Positions 26,619 through 35,516 of a stretch of 64,000 nt of DNA are shown piece by piece. The notes beneath the pieces were generated by a model. That model had not been told where the DNA came from, made no database searches, and was given only the letters and a program-made list of their open reading frames with translations. The stretch's first letter is position 1. Each line of letters opens with the position of its first letter. The stretch covers positions 1-64,000 of the forward strand of contig JAFRSH010000024.1 of assembly GCA_017427685.1 (NCBI GenBank), written 5' to 3'. This DNA comes from Lachnospiraceae bacterium (GTDB lineage: Bacteria; Bacillota; Clostridia; Lachnospirales; Lachnospiraceae). The position numbers and the translations under genes were made by a program.

Positions 26619-28367
26619 ATGGCAGACATTAATTTAAAGATAAATGGCATGGAATGTACGGCGCCTGCCGGCTCGACGATCCTTCAGGCTGCCAAACTCA
26701 ACAACATTGACATTCCTACTCTTTGCTACATGAAAGAGATCAATGAGATCGGCGCTTGCCGTATCTGTGTTGTTGAAGTTAAGGGCGCAAGATCGCTGGT
26801 TGCAGCGTGCGTATATCCCATTAACGAGGGCATGGAAGTTTGGACCAACAGCCCTAAGGTTCTTGAGTCAAGAAAGAAGACTCTTGAGCTCATCCTTTCG
26901 GATCACAACAAGAGCTGTCTCTCCTGCGTACGCAGCGGACAGTGCGAGCTTCAGACACTCTGCAAGCAGTACGGTGTTGATAACGAGCACGCTTATGACG
27001 GCATTATGAACGAGTCTGAGATTGATGAGTCAGCAGCTCATATGATCCGTGACAACAGCAAGTGTATCCTCTGCAGACGCTGCGTTGCAGCCTGCGCTAA
27101 GACTCAGGGTATCGGCGTTATCGGTGCCAACGAGAGAGGATTTAAGACAAATATCGGTTCTGCATTCGAGGTTGGCCTCGCAGAGACATCATGCGTATGC
27201 TGTGGTCAGTGTATCGCTGTTTGTCCTACAGGCGCTCTCTACGAGAAGGACTTCGTTGATCAGGTTGTTAAGGATCTTAACGATCCCGAGAAGTACGTTG
27301 TTGTTCAGACAGCTCCCGCAGTTCGTGCAGGTCTCGGCGAGGAATTCGGTTACGAGATCGGAACAAACGTTGAGGGCAAGATGGCAGCAGCTCTTCGCCG
27401 CATCGGATTCGACAAGGTATTCGATACCAACTTCTCAGCCGACCTTACCATCATGGAGGAAGGCACAGAGTTCATCGAGAGAGTACAGAAGGGTGGCAAG
27501 CTTCCTATGATCACATCCTGCTCACCCGGATGGATCAAGTTCTGCGAGCACTACTATCCCGATATGATCGACAACCTCAGCTCCTGCAAGTCTCCTCAGC
27601 AGATGTTCGGTGCTGTTACAAAGACATACTTCGCAGAGAAGATGGGTCTCGATCCCAAGAAGATCGTTTGTGTCAGCATCATGCCTTGTACAGCTAAGAA
27701 GTTCGAGGTTGGCCGTGCTGATCAGTCGGCAGCAGGCGTTCCCGACGTTGATTACTCACTTACAACCCGTGAGCTCGCTCGTCTTATCAAGCGCTACGGT
27801 ATCGACTTCAAGAACCTTCCCAACGAAGGCTTCGACGATCCCCTCGGTGAGGGCTCGGGTGCAGCTGTTATCTTCGGTGCTACCGGTGGTGTTATGGAGG
27901 CAGCTCTCCGTACAGTTGTATTCAAGCTCACAGGCGAGAAGGACGGCAGCCCTATCGTATTCAACGAGGTTCGTGGCGTAGAAGGTATCAAGGAAGCTAC
28001 ATACGACGTTGCAGGTATTAAGGTTAATATCGCAGTTGCTTCGGGTCTTGCTAACGCACGCAAGGTTCTCGACATGGTTAAGTCCGGTGAGAAGAACTAT
28101 CACTTCATCGAGATCATGGCATGTCCCGGCGGTTGCGTAAACGGTGGCGGACAGCCCAGAGTTCCCGCAAACATCCGCAACTTCAACGATATCCGTGCTC
28201 TTCGTGCACAGGCTCTTTACTCGATCGACGAAGCAAACACGATCCGCTTCTCGCACGAGAACGAGTCCGTTAAGAAGCTTTACGCTGAGTATCTTGAGGC
28301 TCCCGGAAGCCACAAGGCTCATGAGATCCTCCATACATCTTACGTTAAGAGGACCATCAACAAGTAA
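26619..28367 (+). CDS. hydA: Catalytic [FeFe]-hydrogenase subunit, bifurcating type
   Basis: A 582-residue group A [FeFe]-hydrogenase. An N-terminal 2Fe-2S domain (CYMKEINEIGACRICVVEV), a His-Cys3 4Fe-4S motif (HNKSCLSCVRSGQC), two 4Fe-4S motifs (CILCRRCVAAC, CVCCGQCIAVCP) and the H-cluster domain are present. H-cluster signatures are TSCSPGW (299-305), MPCTAKKFE and MACPGGCVNGGGQP. The first has Ser where many enzymes have a second Cys. The small C-terminal helix typical of HydB-linked enzymes ends the protein (HEILHTSYVKR). ATG 26619 follows ACAGGAGGA; the open frame upstream overlaps hydB. It produces H2 using NADH and reduced ferredoxin together with the preceding subunits. Confidence 0.93.
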   Translation: MADINLKINGMECTAPAGSTILQAAKLNNIDIPTLCYMKEINEIGACRICVVEVKGARSLVAACVYPINEGMEVWTNSPKVLESRKKTLELILSDHNKSCLSCVRSGQCELQTLCKQYGVDNEHAYDGIMNESEIDESAAHMIRDNSKCILCRRCVAACAKTQGIGVIGANERGFKTNIGSAFEVGLAETSCVCCGQCIAVCPTGALYEKDFVDQVVKDLNDPEKYVVVQTAPAVRAGLGEEFGYEIGTNVEGKMAAALRRIGFDKVFDTNFSADLTIMEEGTEFIERVQKGGKLPMITSCSPGWIKFCEHYYPDMIDNLSSCKSPQQMFGAVTKTYFAEKMGLDPKKIVCVSIMPCTAKKFEVGRADQSAAGVPDVDYSLTTRELARLIKRYGIDFKNLPNEGFDDPLGEGSGAAVIFGATGGVMEAALRTVVFKLTGEKDGSPIVFNEVRGVEGIKEATYDVAGIKVNIAVASGLANARKVLDMVKSGEKNYHFIEIMACPGGCVNGGGQPRVPANIRNFNDIRALRAQALYSIDEANTIRFSHENESVKKLYAEYLEAPGSHKAHEILHTSYVKRTINK

Positions 28368-28390
28368 TCATACACTTCATGTGATATCTA

Positions 28391-28420
28391 AAAGGAGCTC
28401 CGAGCGGGGCTCCTTTTTTT
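28391..28420 (+). terminator. Intrinsic terminator of the hyd operon
   Basis: AAAGGAGC and GCTCCTTT form the stem, followed by a T-run, 24 bases after the hydA stop. A TATAAT at 28445-28450 just downstream may be the -10 of the next gene. Confidence 0.88.
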
Positions 28421-28494
28421 GTGGTAATGCGTGCAGACTTGCGTTATAATACGAATTGGTGGTTTTTATCGTTTGACTGTTAAGGAGAAGTACA

Positions 28495-31400
28495 GTGAAA
28501 AAGCGTCTTATAATAGGTGGATGTATCGCAGCTGTTGCTGCGCTTATAGTAACTCTGATCATTATTTTCACAGGCGGTGAGGATGCTTACCGCTCCATAA
28601 AAGTCTTTGAGATCGACGGTTCTTGTACCGTGGAACGTGACGGCGACACCTTGGACGCATTTAAGAACATGTCGCTTTCATCCGGCGATTCCTTTACGGT
28701 CGGAGAAGGCAGCTTCGCGCGTCTCAAGCTCGACGATGACAAGTATGTCTATCTCGAAGCTAACACTAAGATCAATCTTACCGCTACCGGTACGGCCAAC
28801 GACAGCAAGACGATGGTCTACATCGAACGCGGTTCAATGCTTACAGAGGTCAAGAAGAAGCTTTCGGCGACCTCGTCTTATGATATCGTTACTCCCAACA
28901 CCACGATGTCCATCCGTGGTACCAAGACACTTACAGAAGTTATAGAAGACGTTGTTACAGGTCACGTTCAGACAAGTAATGCCGTCCTTGAAGGACAGGT
29001 TAAGATCAAGGCCGTTAAGGTTAAGAAAGACGGAACCGTTGTGTCTGTTGAGAGAGATCTCGGAGCCGGCGAAGGAAATGCTTTCTCTTCAAACAAGGAA
29101 GAACTCGTTTCTCAGGAAGAGATGAAGTCCATCGCGGACACCGGAGCATCAGTGAACGGTATCACTGTTGAGATTGTAACCGAAGAAGAGGCAGAAGTTG
29201 TATTCGACGTAGCTACCTTCGAAGCAACCTTCCTCGAGAATGTTAAGAGTATCCTTATTGCTGATGCCGAAGCAGCATCCGGTGAGGAGGGCCTTTCCCA
29301 GGAACAGATCGATGCGATCAATGCACAGCTGGATGAAGTAATGAATGCCATTACTACAATTCAAAACGGTGTCGATGATACTCCTGAACCCGAACCGTCA
29401 CCTGAACCCACTCCGGAGCCTACTCCCGAAGTTACTTCCAATCCCGTCTGGAGTTATACACCCGTAACAGACCCTGCAAATGATCAAAACGAAGGAACTA
29501 CTCTGGTTGACGGTGACACGAATCTAGTTGTGATCGGCGATGAAGCTGATGAAGAAGGTGATGACACAGAGAATAGAAACGATAATGTGGATGAAGGCGA
29601 TACCGAAGGCGATAACAACGATACAGACGGTGACGAAGGTGAAGTGACGCCCGAACCGACACCCGAACCGACGCCCGAACCTACGCCCGAGCCCACACCT
29701 GAGCCGACTGACGAGCCTACGCCTGAACCGACTGACGAGCCTACGCCTGAGCCTACTGCTGAGCCTACGCCTGAGCCGACTGACGAGCCTACACCTGAAC
29801 CTACTGCCGAACCCACCGCAGAGCCGACTTCGTCTCCGAGCCCTTCGGCTGCACCGGTTACAATTTCATACGGCAGCAATACCGCTTATGTCAGACCCAG
29901 CGGTTCCGATATCACGCAGTCTATAGCCCTTTCGTTCTACGAAGAGCGTGTATCTGAGAACAGTCAGACTGAAAGATATACTATCGAAGTTGAGAATCTT
30001 CCTACCACGTTCAGTGCGGGTTCATCATTACCCGGAACGAGCGGAAGCAATATCTATGTCGAGTTTTATAACCCTGAAGACGCAAATTATTACGAATTTG
30101 ACGGATGGTATACAAGCGAAGCCGGAGCCAGAAATCTCACGGCCAGTGAAAAGGTTACTACTCTTCCTCAGTCAGGAACCAGCATTTATCCCGGAGTAAG
30201 AGTTAAAACATACAAAGTCACATACGTGAATCTTTTCCCTGAGGCTGCGAGTCTTGTTGTGCCTCAGCAGAGTTCGTGGGGGAATCTGACATATGAAGTG
30301 AGCGAAAACAGCATTACGGTTTCCGGATACGGTTACGGTCAGGAGGTTTCCCTCCCTGTACCTATGAATAGTTCTGTTACCGGAAGTGAGAATGTACTTC
30401 ACATAGAAGGTGCGAGCAGCAGTCTTGATGGCCGACTTCCTTTGTTCTACGGCCTTGGTGTCGGACAGAGACAGGAAAACGGAACATTTACCGGTGGAGA
30501 TAACATTAATCTCGCGCGTGCGTTACTCGGAGACAGTGTTTACTACGGAAGTCTTGTTTCAAACGGACGCCTTAAGGCATATGACTCGGCCGCATCGAAT
30601 TCATACATTACAAATGTAGATGGTGATATGAAATTCTACATCTACTTTGCCGTACCGGTTGAGATAGCAGTTGATGACCCTGATGGTGACCTCGAGTATA
30701 TCAGAACAGCCAACGGAGCTAAGAAGATTGCCGAAGGGCTTGCTGCTTTTGGGTACAGTTCTACAAACGCAGATACACAGCTGATCCGCATGAAGGAGGA
30801 TTCAAACGAGTCTCATACACAGGAAGTAAAAGAAGCTTACGATCAGTATTGGAATGTGTTGAGATCTATTGATCCCGGCACAAATGAGGCTACATGGATT
30901 TTTAGTACCTATTACTTTGGTAAGCCTCTTGACATCCCGGCGTTTGATTATAACTTTAACGGCAAGGATTTTTATGCAACGTGTCATTTACAGAGCATAG
31001 GAAGCGCCATCCCTGAGGATGAACGTATCAAACCCTATGCAAACAATGTTGCAGCGGGACAGGTGTCATCGCTTACATTTACAGGAAGCGGATCAGAAGG
31101 ATTTCCTTACAATTCGTACAAGAGGGACGGGAAGCTTTCGTTTAGTACGATTCGGTTTGAACTTGAACCTGTTTATTATGCTGTTGTTGATCTTAGTGAA
31201 ATAGGATTGAGTATCCTGCCCGGTGAGTTTGATCAGAACCTGATCAGAACGTCGAGTGAAGCAACAAGACAATACAGGTTTAAGATGGATGTTGAAGAAG
31301 CATACAGTTCTATGCCGTACTATGGATTTGTTGTTATACCCGAGGATGGAGCTTGTGATTGGACTCAAAACGGGGCAGAACGTAGTTCGATGACCGATCA

Positions 31401-32958
31401 GCAAATGAAAGGATTGTTCCTGGTATCAAAGACCAATTACAGGATTGCGGGATACAGATGTGATTATTATGGATGGGAGTCCGAAGAGTTTATAAAATCC
31501 GAGTATTTGATGTTGTATAACAATTACGGAGAGATTCATTATGATAGTAACAAAGGGTGTTATGTGGCTTGCATTGCCGAGGAAATGGGTGGTGTTACCT
31601 ACAAAAACGTGTTGACCCCTATTTTTGTGCCGAATGATGGTCTTGCACCGTTTTCAGTTACGCTGTCCCGCGAAAGCGGTAAGATATCTGCAACGAGCTG
31701 GGATGATCCGAGTACCGACAATGTAACCGAAACGGCCATGGACTATTATAATATCATTATATCAGGTTCGAATAATTCGATAGCATCAGAGGATCCTTTG
31801 GTTATATCAATCGATTTGAGTTCGATCCAAGCGTTATGCTATACAAGAGGAGATGTCGAGCAACCGTATATTCCTGCGGAGTATTACACTGTAGATCTTG
31901 ACAGGACTATCGAATGGGATCCGACAGATGGATTATATTATATTTTTGAACATAAGCATGTCGGTCCCGGAGTAGACGATTATCAATGGGTCAAAGCAGA
32001 TGGAGTAAGCGGATTCTCGCCTGTGAATGGGAAAATGACAATTCCGCTTAAACTTCTTGGCAAGTTTAAAGATGTCGGTGATCCCGGATATACTTATGAC
32101 GTTCAATTTGTCCGTGGAATTAGGTTTAAGAGCAGTGATCCTGATGAGGCGTATATATCTTATTGGACATCCGTTACGGGATGGTACAATTGCGGAAGAA
32201 GCAGTAGTGATACTGGATACCTTCCGTGGGCTCATTATGTAGGACTTGAGGAAAATGCATCGTACGCATATACGGCAGTTTATTCTGATTGTATATCGAG
32301 CAACAAAGAACTTGCTGCTGTCTTTTCGGAAGAAAAGGATACGCTTCCTACCGGATTCCTCGCCACGATTGCCGGTGTCTCGGATCAGAATGATGTTTGG
32401 TATGGTGGTGAGCTTTCGGCAGTGCCGATTAATTCAGAAGTGTTATATTATGTGCGAGAAGATCAGGGTGAGTATAGCCAGTGTGATCCATCGAATTTCG
32501 CGTGGACTGTTACAAGATCCTCATCGGGCGGAGTGGCTTGGAGCGCTGTAAAAGGATATCAGCAAGTGCCTGCCACACCTGTCTACGGAAGCGGTGTACT
32601 GACATTTGATAGGTATGATTATTTGTGTGTACCTAATAGTCAGTATAGTACCGTTAAAGTATATCCTTATGGATATTATACATATTATGAGGATAATGGT
32701 ATTTCTCTTCCTGAGGTCGGAAGTGATGAGAGGAATAGGTTCAATCACGATATAATGCCATTTACAAGCTATTGTTCGGATACCGGTTATGATGAGGTAT
32801 ATCTGCCTATAAGATATGTGGCGCCATTCAAGGAAGGATGGGTTTTGGTATATAGCAATAATTTAGATGCATATATTTTCTACGGAACAGGTGATGTTGA
32901 GGGAAAACTGACTGTTTCAAATGGAGAGTTACCTCTCTTGGTAGAAGAACCGCATTAA
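28495..32958 (+). CDS. Giant FecR-domain surface protein with a Pro-Glu-Pro-Thr linker
   Basis: A 1487-residue paralogue of the protein at 18560. It has a membrane anchor (about 5-25), a FecR-like domain (about 30-200), a helical region and then a Pro/Glu/Thr repeat linker (PEPTPEPT and PTDEPTPE units at about 297-318 and 383-447) in place of the acidic linker of its paralogue. InlB-like strands (EFDGWYTSEAGARNL) and about 900 residues of beta-rich Tyr/Asn-rich sequence follow. Shared C-terminal motifs such as LAPFSVTLSRESG and AAVFSEEKDTLPTGF show homology along the whole length. A likely cell-surface rod or adhesin; the ligand is unknown. Confidence 0.75.
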   Translation: MKKRLIIGGCIAAVAALIVTLIIIFTGGEDAYRSIKVFEIDGSCTVERDGDTLDAFKNMSLSSGDSFTVGEGSFARLKLDDDKYVYLEANTKINLTATGTANDSKTMVYIERGSMLTEVKKKLSATSSYDIVTPNTTMSIRGTKTLTEVIEDVVTGHVQTSNAVLEGQVKIKAVKVKKDGTVVSVERDLGAGEGNAFSSNKEELVSQEEMKSIADTGASVNGITVEIVTEEEAEVVFDVATFEATFLENVKSILIADAEAASGEEGLSQEQIDAINAQLDEVMNAITTIQNGVDDTPEPEPSPEPTPEPTPEVTSNPVWSYTPVTDPANDQNEGTTLVDGDTNLVVIGDEADEEGDDTENRNDNVDEGDTEGDNNDTDGDEGEVTPEPTPEPTPEPTPEPTPEPTDEPTPEPTDEPTPEPTAEPTPEPTDEPTPEPTAEPTAEPTSSPSPSAAPVTISYGSNTAYVRPSGSDITQSIALSFYEERVSENSQTERYTIEVENLPTTFSAGSSLPGTSGSNIYVEFYNPEDANYYEFDGWYTSEAGARNLTASEKVTTLPQSGTSIYPGVRVKTYKVTYVNLFPEAASLVVPQQSSWGNLTYEVSENSITVSGYGYGQEVSLPVPMNSSVTGSENVLHIEGASSSLDGRLPLFYGLGVGQRQENGTFTGGDNINLARALLGDSVYYGSLVSNGRLKAYDSAASNSYITNVDGDMKFYIYFAVPVEIAVDDPDGDLEYIRTANGAKKIAEGLAAFGYSSTNADTQLIRMKEDSNESHTQEVKEAYDQYWNVLRSIDPGTNEATWIFSTYYFGKPLDIPAFDYNFNGKDFYATCHLQSIGSAIPEDERIKPYANNVAAGQVSSLTFTGSGSEGFPYNSYKRDGKLSFSTIRFELEPVYYAVVDLSEIGLSILPGEFDQNLIRTSSEATRQYRFKMDVEEAYSSMPYYGFVVIPEDGACDWTQNGAERSSMTDQQMKGLFLVSKTNYRIAGYRCDYYGWESEEFIKSEYLMLYNNYGEIHYDSNKGCYVACIAEEMGGVTYKNVLTPIFVPNDGLAPFSVTLSRESGKISATSWDDPSTDNVTETAMDYYNIIISGSNNSIASEDPLVISIDLSSIQALCYTRGDVEQPYIPAEYYTVDLDRTIEWDPTDGLYYIFEHKHVGPGVDDYQWVKADGVSGFSPVNGKMTIPLKLLGKFKDVGDPGYTYDVQFVRGIRFKSSDPDEAYISYWTSVTGWYNCGRSSSDTGYLPWAHYVGLEENASYAYTAVYSDCISSNKELAAVFSEEKDTLPTGFLATIAGVSDQNDVWYGGELSAVPINSEVLYYVREDQGEYSQCDPSNFAWTVTRSSSGGVAWSAVKGYQQVPATPVYGSGVLTFDRYDYLCVPNSQYSTVKVYPYGYYTYYEDNGISLPEVGSDERNRFNHDIMPFTSYCSDTGYDEVYLPIRYVAPFKEGWVLVYSNNLDAYIFYGTGDVEGKLTVSNGELPLLVEEPH

Positions 32959-32998
32959 TTATTTGATAAATAAAACTGAATGACGAGTGTTTTTCAAT

Positions 32999-33035
32999 GC
33001 CCCGTCTCCGGCTGACAGAGACGGGGCGTTTTGTT
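32999..33035 (+). terminator. Intrinsic terminator after the second giant FecR protein
   Basis: GCCCCGTCTC pairs perfectly with GAGACGGGGC around CGGCTGACA, followed by GTTTTGTT. The remaining bases to 33217 show nothing recognisable. Confidence 0.9.
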
Positions 33036-33217
33036 ATGGGAGGAAAGGGATGAAAAAGAGTGTGTTTATATTCGTAACAAAACCCCGCCTTCTTTACATA
33101 GAAGCCGCCGCGTGATATACTAAGAATGGCTAATTGACTGAATATAGCGTATAAGGGTGCCCGGGAGATTGTGATAGGGTAGCTATAGTCCGGTTCACAT
33201 GGTGAGGGGGAAAAACC

Positions 33218-33862
33218 ATGGATCATTCAATTATTGAGGCGGGCAAGACACTTTTGATTCAGGTCAAACGTGGGGAAAACGAAACTGAGTTTCCTACAAC
33301 CGTTATTGACAGGTTCGACAATTCCGTTGTTGTCGAGCCGGTTCTGTATGAAGGAAAGATGGTCAATTTTAATATTCAAGGCATCGGGAAGCAGGTTTCA
33401 CTGTTTCATGAGGCTCTGGGGAAGATGATCATCTGGAAAGAAATCGAGATCAAAGCAGGTTATTACAAGAAAAAGAAGCTTTGTCACGTTATCTACATCA
33501 ACGGGGACGGTATTGAGTTCAACCGTCGTAAGGATTACAGGCAGTACCTCGGGATCGAGGGTAAGGCTGAGCATTACGGTGCCGAGAAGGTCGGCGTCAT
33601 CGTCAGAGACGTCAGCAACAACGGCATCGGTTTGATCGTTGATAATGTTGCCGGTTTTGAGAACGGCCGCAGGATGATCGTTTACTTCACAGATGAGAAC
33701 GGTAAGTATCGTTTCTCACTCGAGTGCAAACAGGTTCGTTCGCGTGTCATGCAGAACGGACGTGTCGAAGTGGGCTGTGTTGTTGTGAATCCTCCGCAGG
33801 CTTTGTCTCAGTACGTGGCATTTAAGCAGCTCGCCGAGAAACGAAGGATGCTTGGAGAATAG
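33218..33862 (+). CDS. PilZ-domain cyclic-di-GMP-binding protein
   Basis: A 214-residue two-domain protein like YcgR: an N-terminal YcgR-N-like beta barrel (about 1-95) and a PilZ domain (about 100-205). The c-di-GMP-binding motifs are seen as RKDYR (Arg104 to Arg108, the RxxxR switch) and DVSNNG (131-136, the D/NxSxxG motif). GAGGGGG lies before the ATG. No flagellar or cellulose genes are nearby, so the regulated process is unknown. It may share a transcript with the next two genes. Confidence 0.85.
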   Translation: MDHSIIEAGKTLLIQVKRGENETEFPTTVIDRFDNSVVVEPVLYEGKMVNFNIQGIGKQVSLFHEALGKMIIWKEIEIKAGYYKKKKLCHVIYINGDGIEFNRRKDYRQYLGIEGKAEHYGAEKVGVIVRDVSNNGIGLIVDNVAGFENGRRMIVYFTDENGKYRFSLECKQVRSRVMQNGRVEVGCVVVNPPQALSQYVAFKQLAEKRRMLGE

Positions 33863-33898
33863 CATCGGCAGCGAAGCAGGATACAGTCGGGGCAGGAT

Positions 33899-34963
33899 AT
33901 GAATGAGAAGTTACACGCGTTATTTCTTTCAAATATAAAGCTCCTTGCATATGTCGACAGAGCCATATGCTGTTTTCGCATGAGCATGTACGACAGGGCG
34001 CTTGAAATGATATCCCTTACCGGGGACGGCATCAGCGGTATTTGTGATGCGGTCATCAAGGACAGGGATTATTTTTCTGATTTCTCGACAGAGTCGGTTG
34101 AGGAGATCCTTACCAAGCTCCTCGAAGCCAAGCAGGCGCGTGACTACACGCTTCTCGCGGATCTTTACGAGATGCAGCTCGCACCTTTCATCTGCTCCGT
34201 TCAGGAGACTATCATCAAGAGAGAAGACCTCCTCGTATTTGACGAGGATTCCTATAAAAAGAACATTAAGACCATGCGCGCGAAGATCGATGTTTCGATG
34301 CTTCGTTATGATGCCGATCTCCCTCCGGTAGGGAAGCCGGGATCGGATGCTTACCTTGCACATGAGGACGAGCGTGAGAGATTCAGAGTCAACCGCAACG
34401 CGCTTCTTGAGGAGCCCATGCTCCCCGAGCAGCTTCTTGCACAGGGCTACACGGTTGAGTTTACATCCTCGGGTCTTATGACACTCAGAGCACCTCTTAA
34501 GAGCACCGCTTCGGGTGATCAGGCCGAGACCAAGAGAACCGCTTCCTCAGACAAGGAAGCAGGCAGCATCTACCTCCACACCAACATGCGTGTCATCAAC
34601 GAGGGCTTTATGCTGGCGGGTTCCTGGTATAGCAAGGACATCACGGAGTACGACGTGGTCGGACTCGGACTCGGATACCACGCAGCTGAGCTGGTCAATC
34701 TCGCTCCTTCGAGCCGTATCACGGTCTACGAGAGCGACATGAACATCATCAAGCTCTACTGTGCTTTCACAGACGCAGGACTTCTGATGGACCCGAACGT
34801 GTTCATCATCTACGATCCCGACTTGAAGCTTCTCGACAGGAAGCTCGAAGAGGACAGGAAGTCCCGCAAGGTCTGCATACATTACCCTTCGTTCAGAAGG
34901 ATGCCGCACACAGCCGGGCTTTCGGAACTCGTGCCGTGGAGCGGACTGGTTGAAAAGTGTTAA
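33899..34963 (+). CDS. Unknown protein with a Rossmann-like segment
   Basis: A 354-residue cytoplasmic protein I do not recognise fully. The N-terminal half is helical. The C-terminal half (DVVGLGLGYHAAELVNLAPSSR, described by its ends, then ITVYESDMNIIKLYCAF and VFIIYDPDLKLL) looks like a nucleotide- or SAM-binding Rossmann fold and resembles the N-terminal region of the MptE-like/DUF115 proteins linked with motility glycosylation. A polar linker at about 200-220 separates the halves. The ribosome site is weak (GGGGCAGG). It lies 36 bases after the PilZ gene and 19 bases before lspA. Confidence 0.6.
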   Translation: MNEKLHALFLSNIKLLAYVDRAICCFRMSMYDRALEMISLTGDGISGICDAVIKDRDYFSDFSTESVEEILTKLLEAKQARDYTLLADLYEMQLAPFICSVQETIIKREDLLVFDEDSYKKNIKTMRAKIDVSMLRYDADLPPVGKPGSDAYLAHEDERERFRVNRNALLEEPMLPEQLLAQGYTVEFTSSGLMTLRAPLKSTASGDQAETKRTASSDKEAGSIYLHTNMRVINEGFMLAGSWYSKDITEYDVVGLGLGYHAAELVNLAPSSRITVYESDMNIIKLYCAFTDAGLLMDPNVFIIYDPDLKLLDRKLEEDRKSRKVCIHYPSFRRMPHTAGLSELVPWSGLVEKC

Positions 34964-34982
34964 GTTTAAGAGGGGGAGCATT

Positions 34983-35411
34983 ATGAATTGTCCCGTGACA
35001 TTTCTTACTGCCGCAGCGGGGTTCGCTGCCGACAGAGCACTGAAGATCGCTGCTTCCAAAAGCAAAGGGGAGCGCAGTTTCTTAAAGAACAAGATCACCA
35101 TCAAGAAGACGACCAACAAAGGCTTCGCGATGAACAAATGTGAAGGCAAGCGCGGACTTGTCGTTGCGGTCAGCATCGTGGCGGTATTGGCCGTTGTTTT
35201 TTTACTCTGGCTCACAGTCAGGGATGATGAGAACAAGAGCAAGCGACCCGCGGCCGCAATGCTTCTCGCCGGTGCGATCGGGAACACGTACGACAGGATC
35301 CGGCATGGTTTCGTCATCGACTATATAAGCGTTGCGCCGATCAAAAAGATCATCTTTAACCTCGCTGATGTGTTCATCGCGCTTGGGGCACTGCTTTACC
35401 TTCTGCTCTAA
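34983..35411 (+). CDS. lspA: Short, divergent lipoprotein signal peptidase
   Basis: A 142-residue signal peptidase II homologue. The catalytic pair is visible as GFVIDYIS (Asp113) and FNLADVFIALG (Asp129), preceded by GAIGNTYDR, as in LspA. The N-terminal part is unusual: the usual first membrane segments are short and a basic stretch (SKSKGERSFLKNKITIKK) occupies residues 25-42. Only two or three membrane segments are clear. ATG 34983 follows GAGGGGGAGC; an upstream in-frame ATG at 34950 overlaps the previous gene. It would process lipoproteins such as the CotH-like protein at 55355. A second, typical LspA elsewhere in the genome is possible. Confidence 0.72.
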   Translation: MNCPVTFLTAAAGFAADRALKIAASKSKGERSFLKNKITIKKTTNKGFAMNKCEGKRGLVVAVSIVAVLAVVFLLWLTVRDDENKSKRPAAAMLLAGAIGNTYDRIRHGFVIDYISVAPIKKIIFNLADVFIALGALLYLLL

Positions 35412-35516
35412 GAGGCACAGCCAAGGATGTGGGAAAAGAAACTTGGCTGAGAATACCCGGCAGGGATACCCTGTATATGTAATTGTCAGAGGATAAGATC
35501 GCAGAAAGAGGAGTAT

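Noticed and set aside
29484..29879. Minus-strand Gly/Val-rich repeat protein opposite the PEPT linker
   Set aside because: It is the antisense of the Pro-Glu-Pro-Thr repeats; there is no ribosome site.
35412..35516. Thiamine-riboswitch-like CTGAGA...ATACCC in the hprK leader
   Set aside because: CTGAGAATACCC recalls a THI box, but the conserved GAACCTGATCTGG part and the third helix are missing, and hprK has no link to thiamine. Two simple hairpins explain the sequence.
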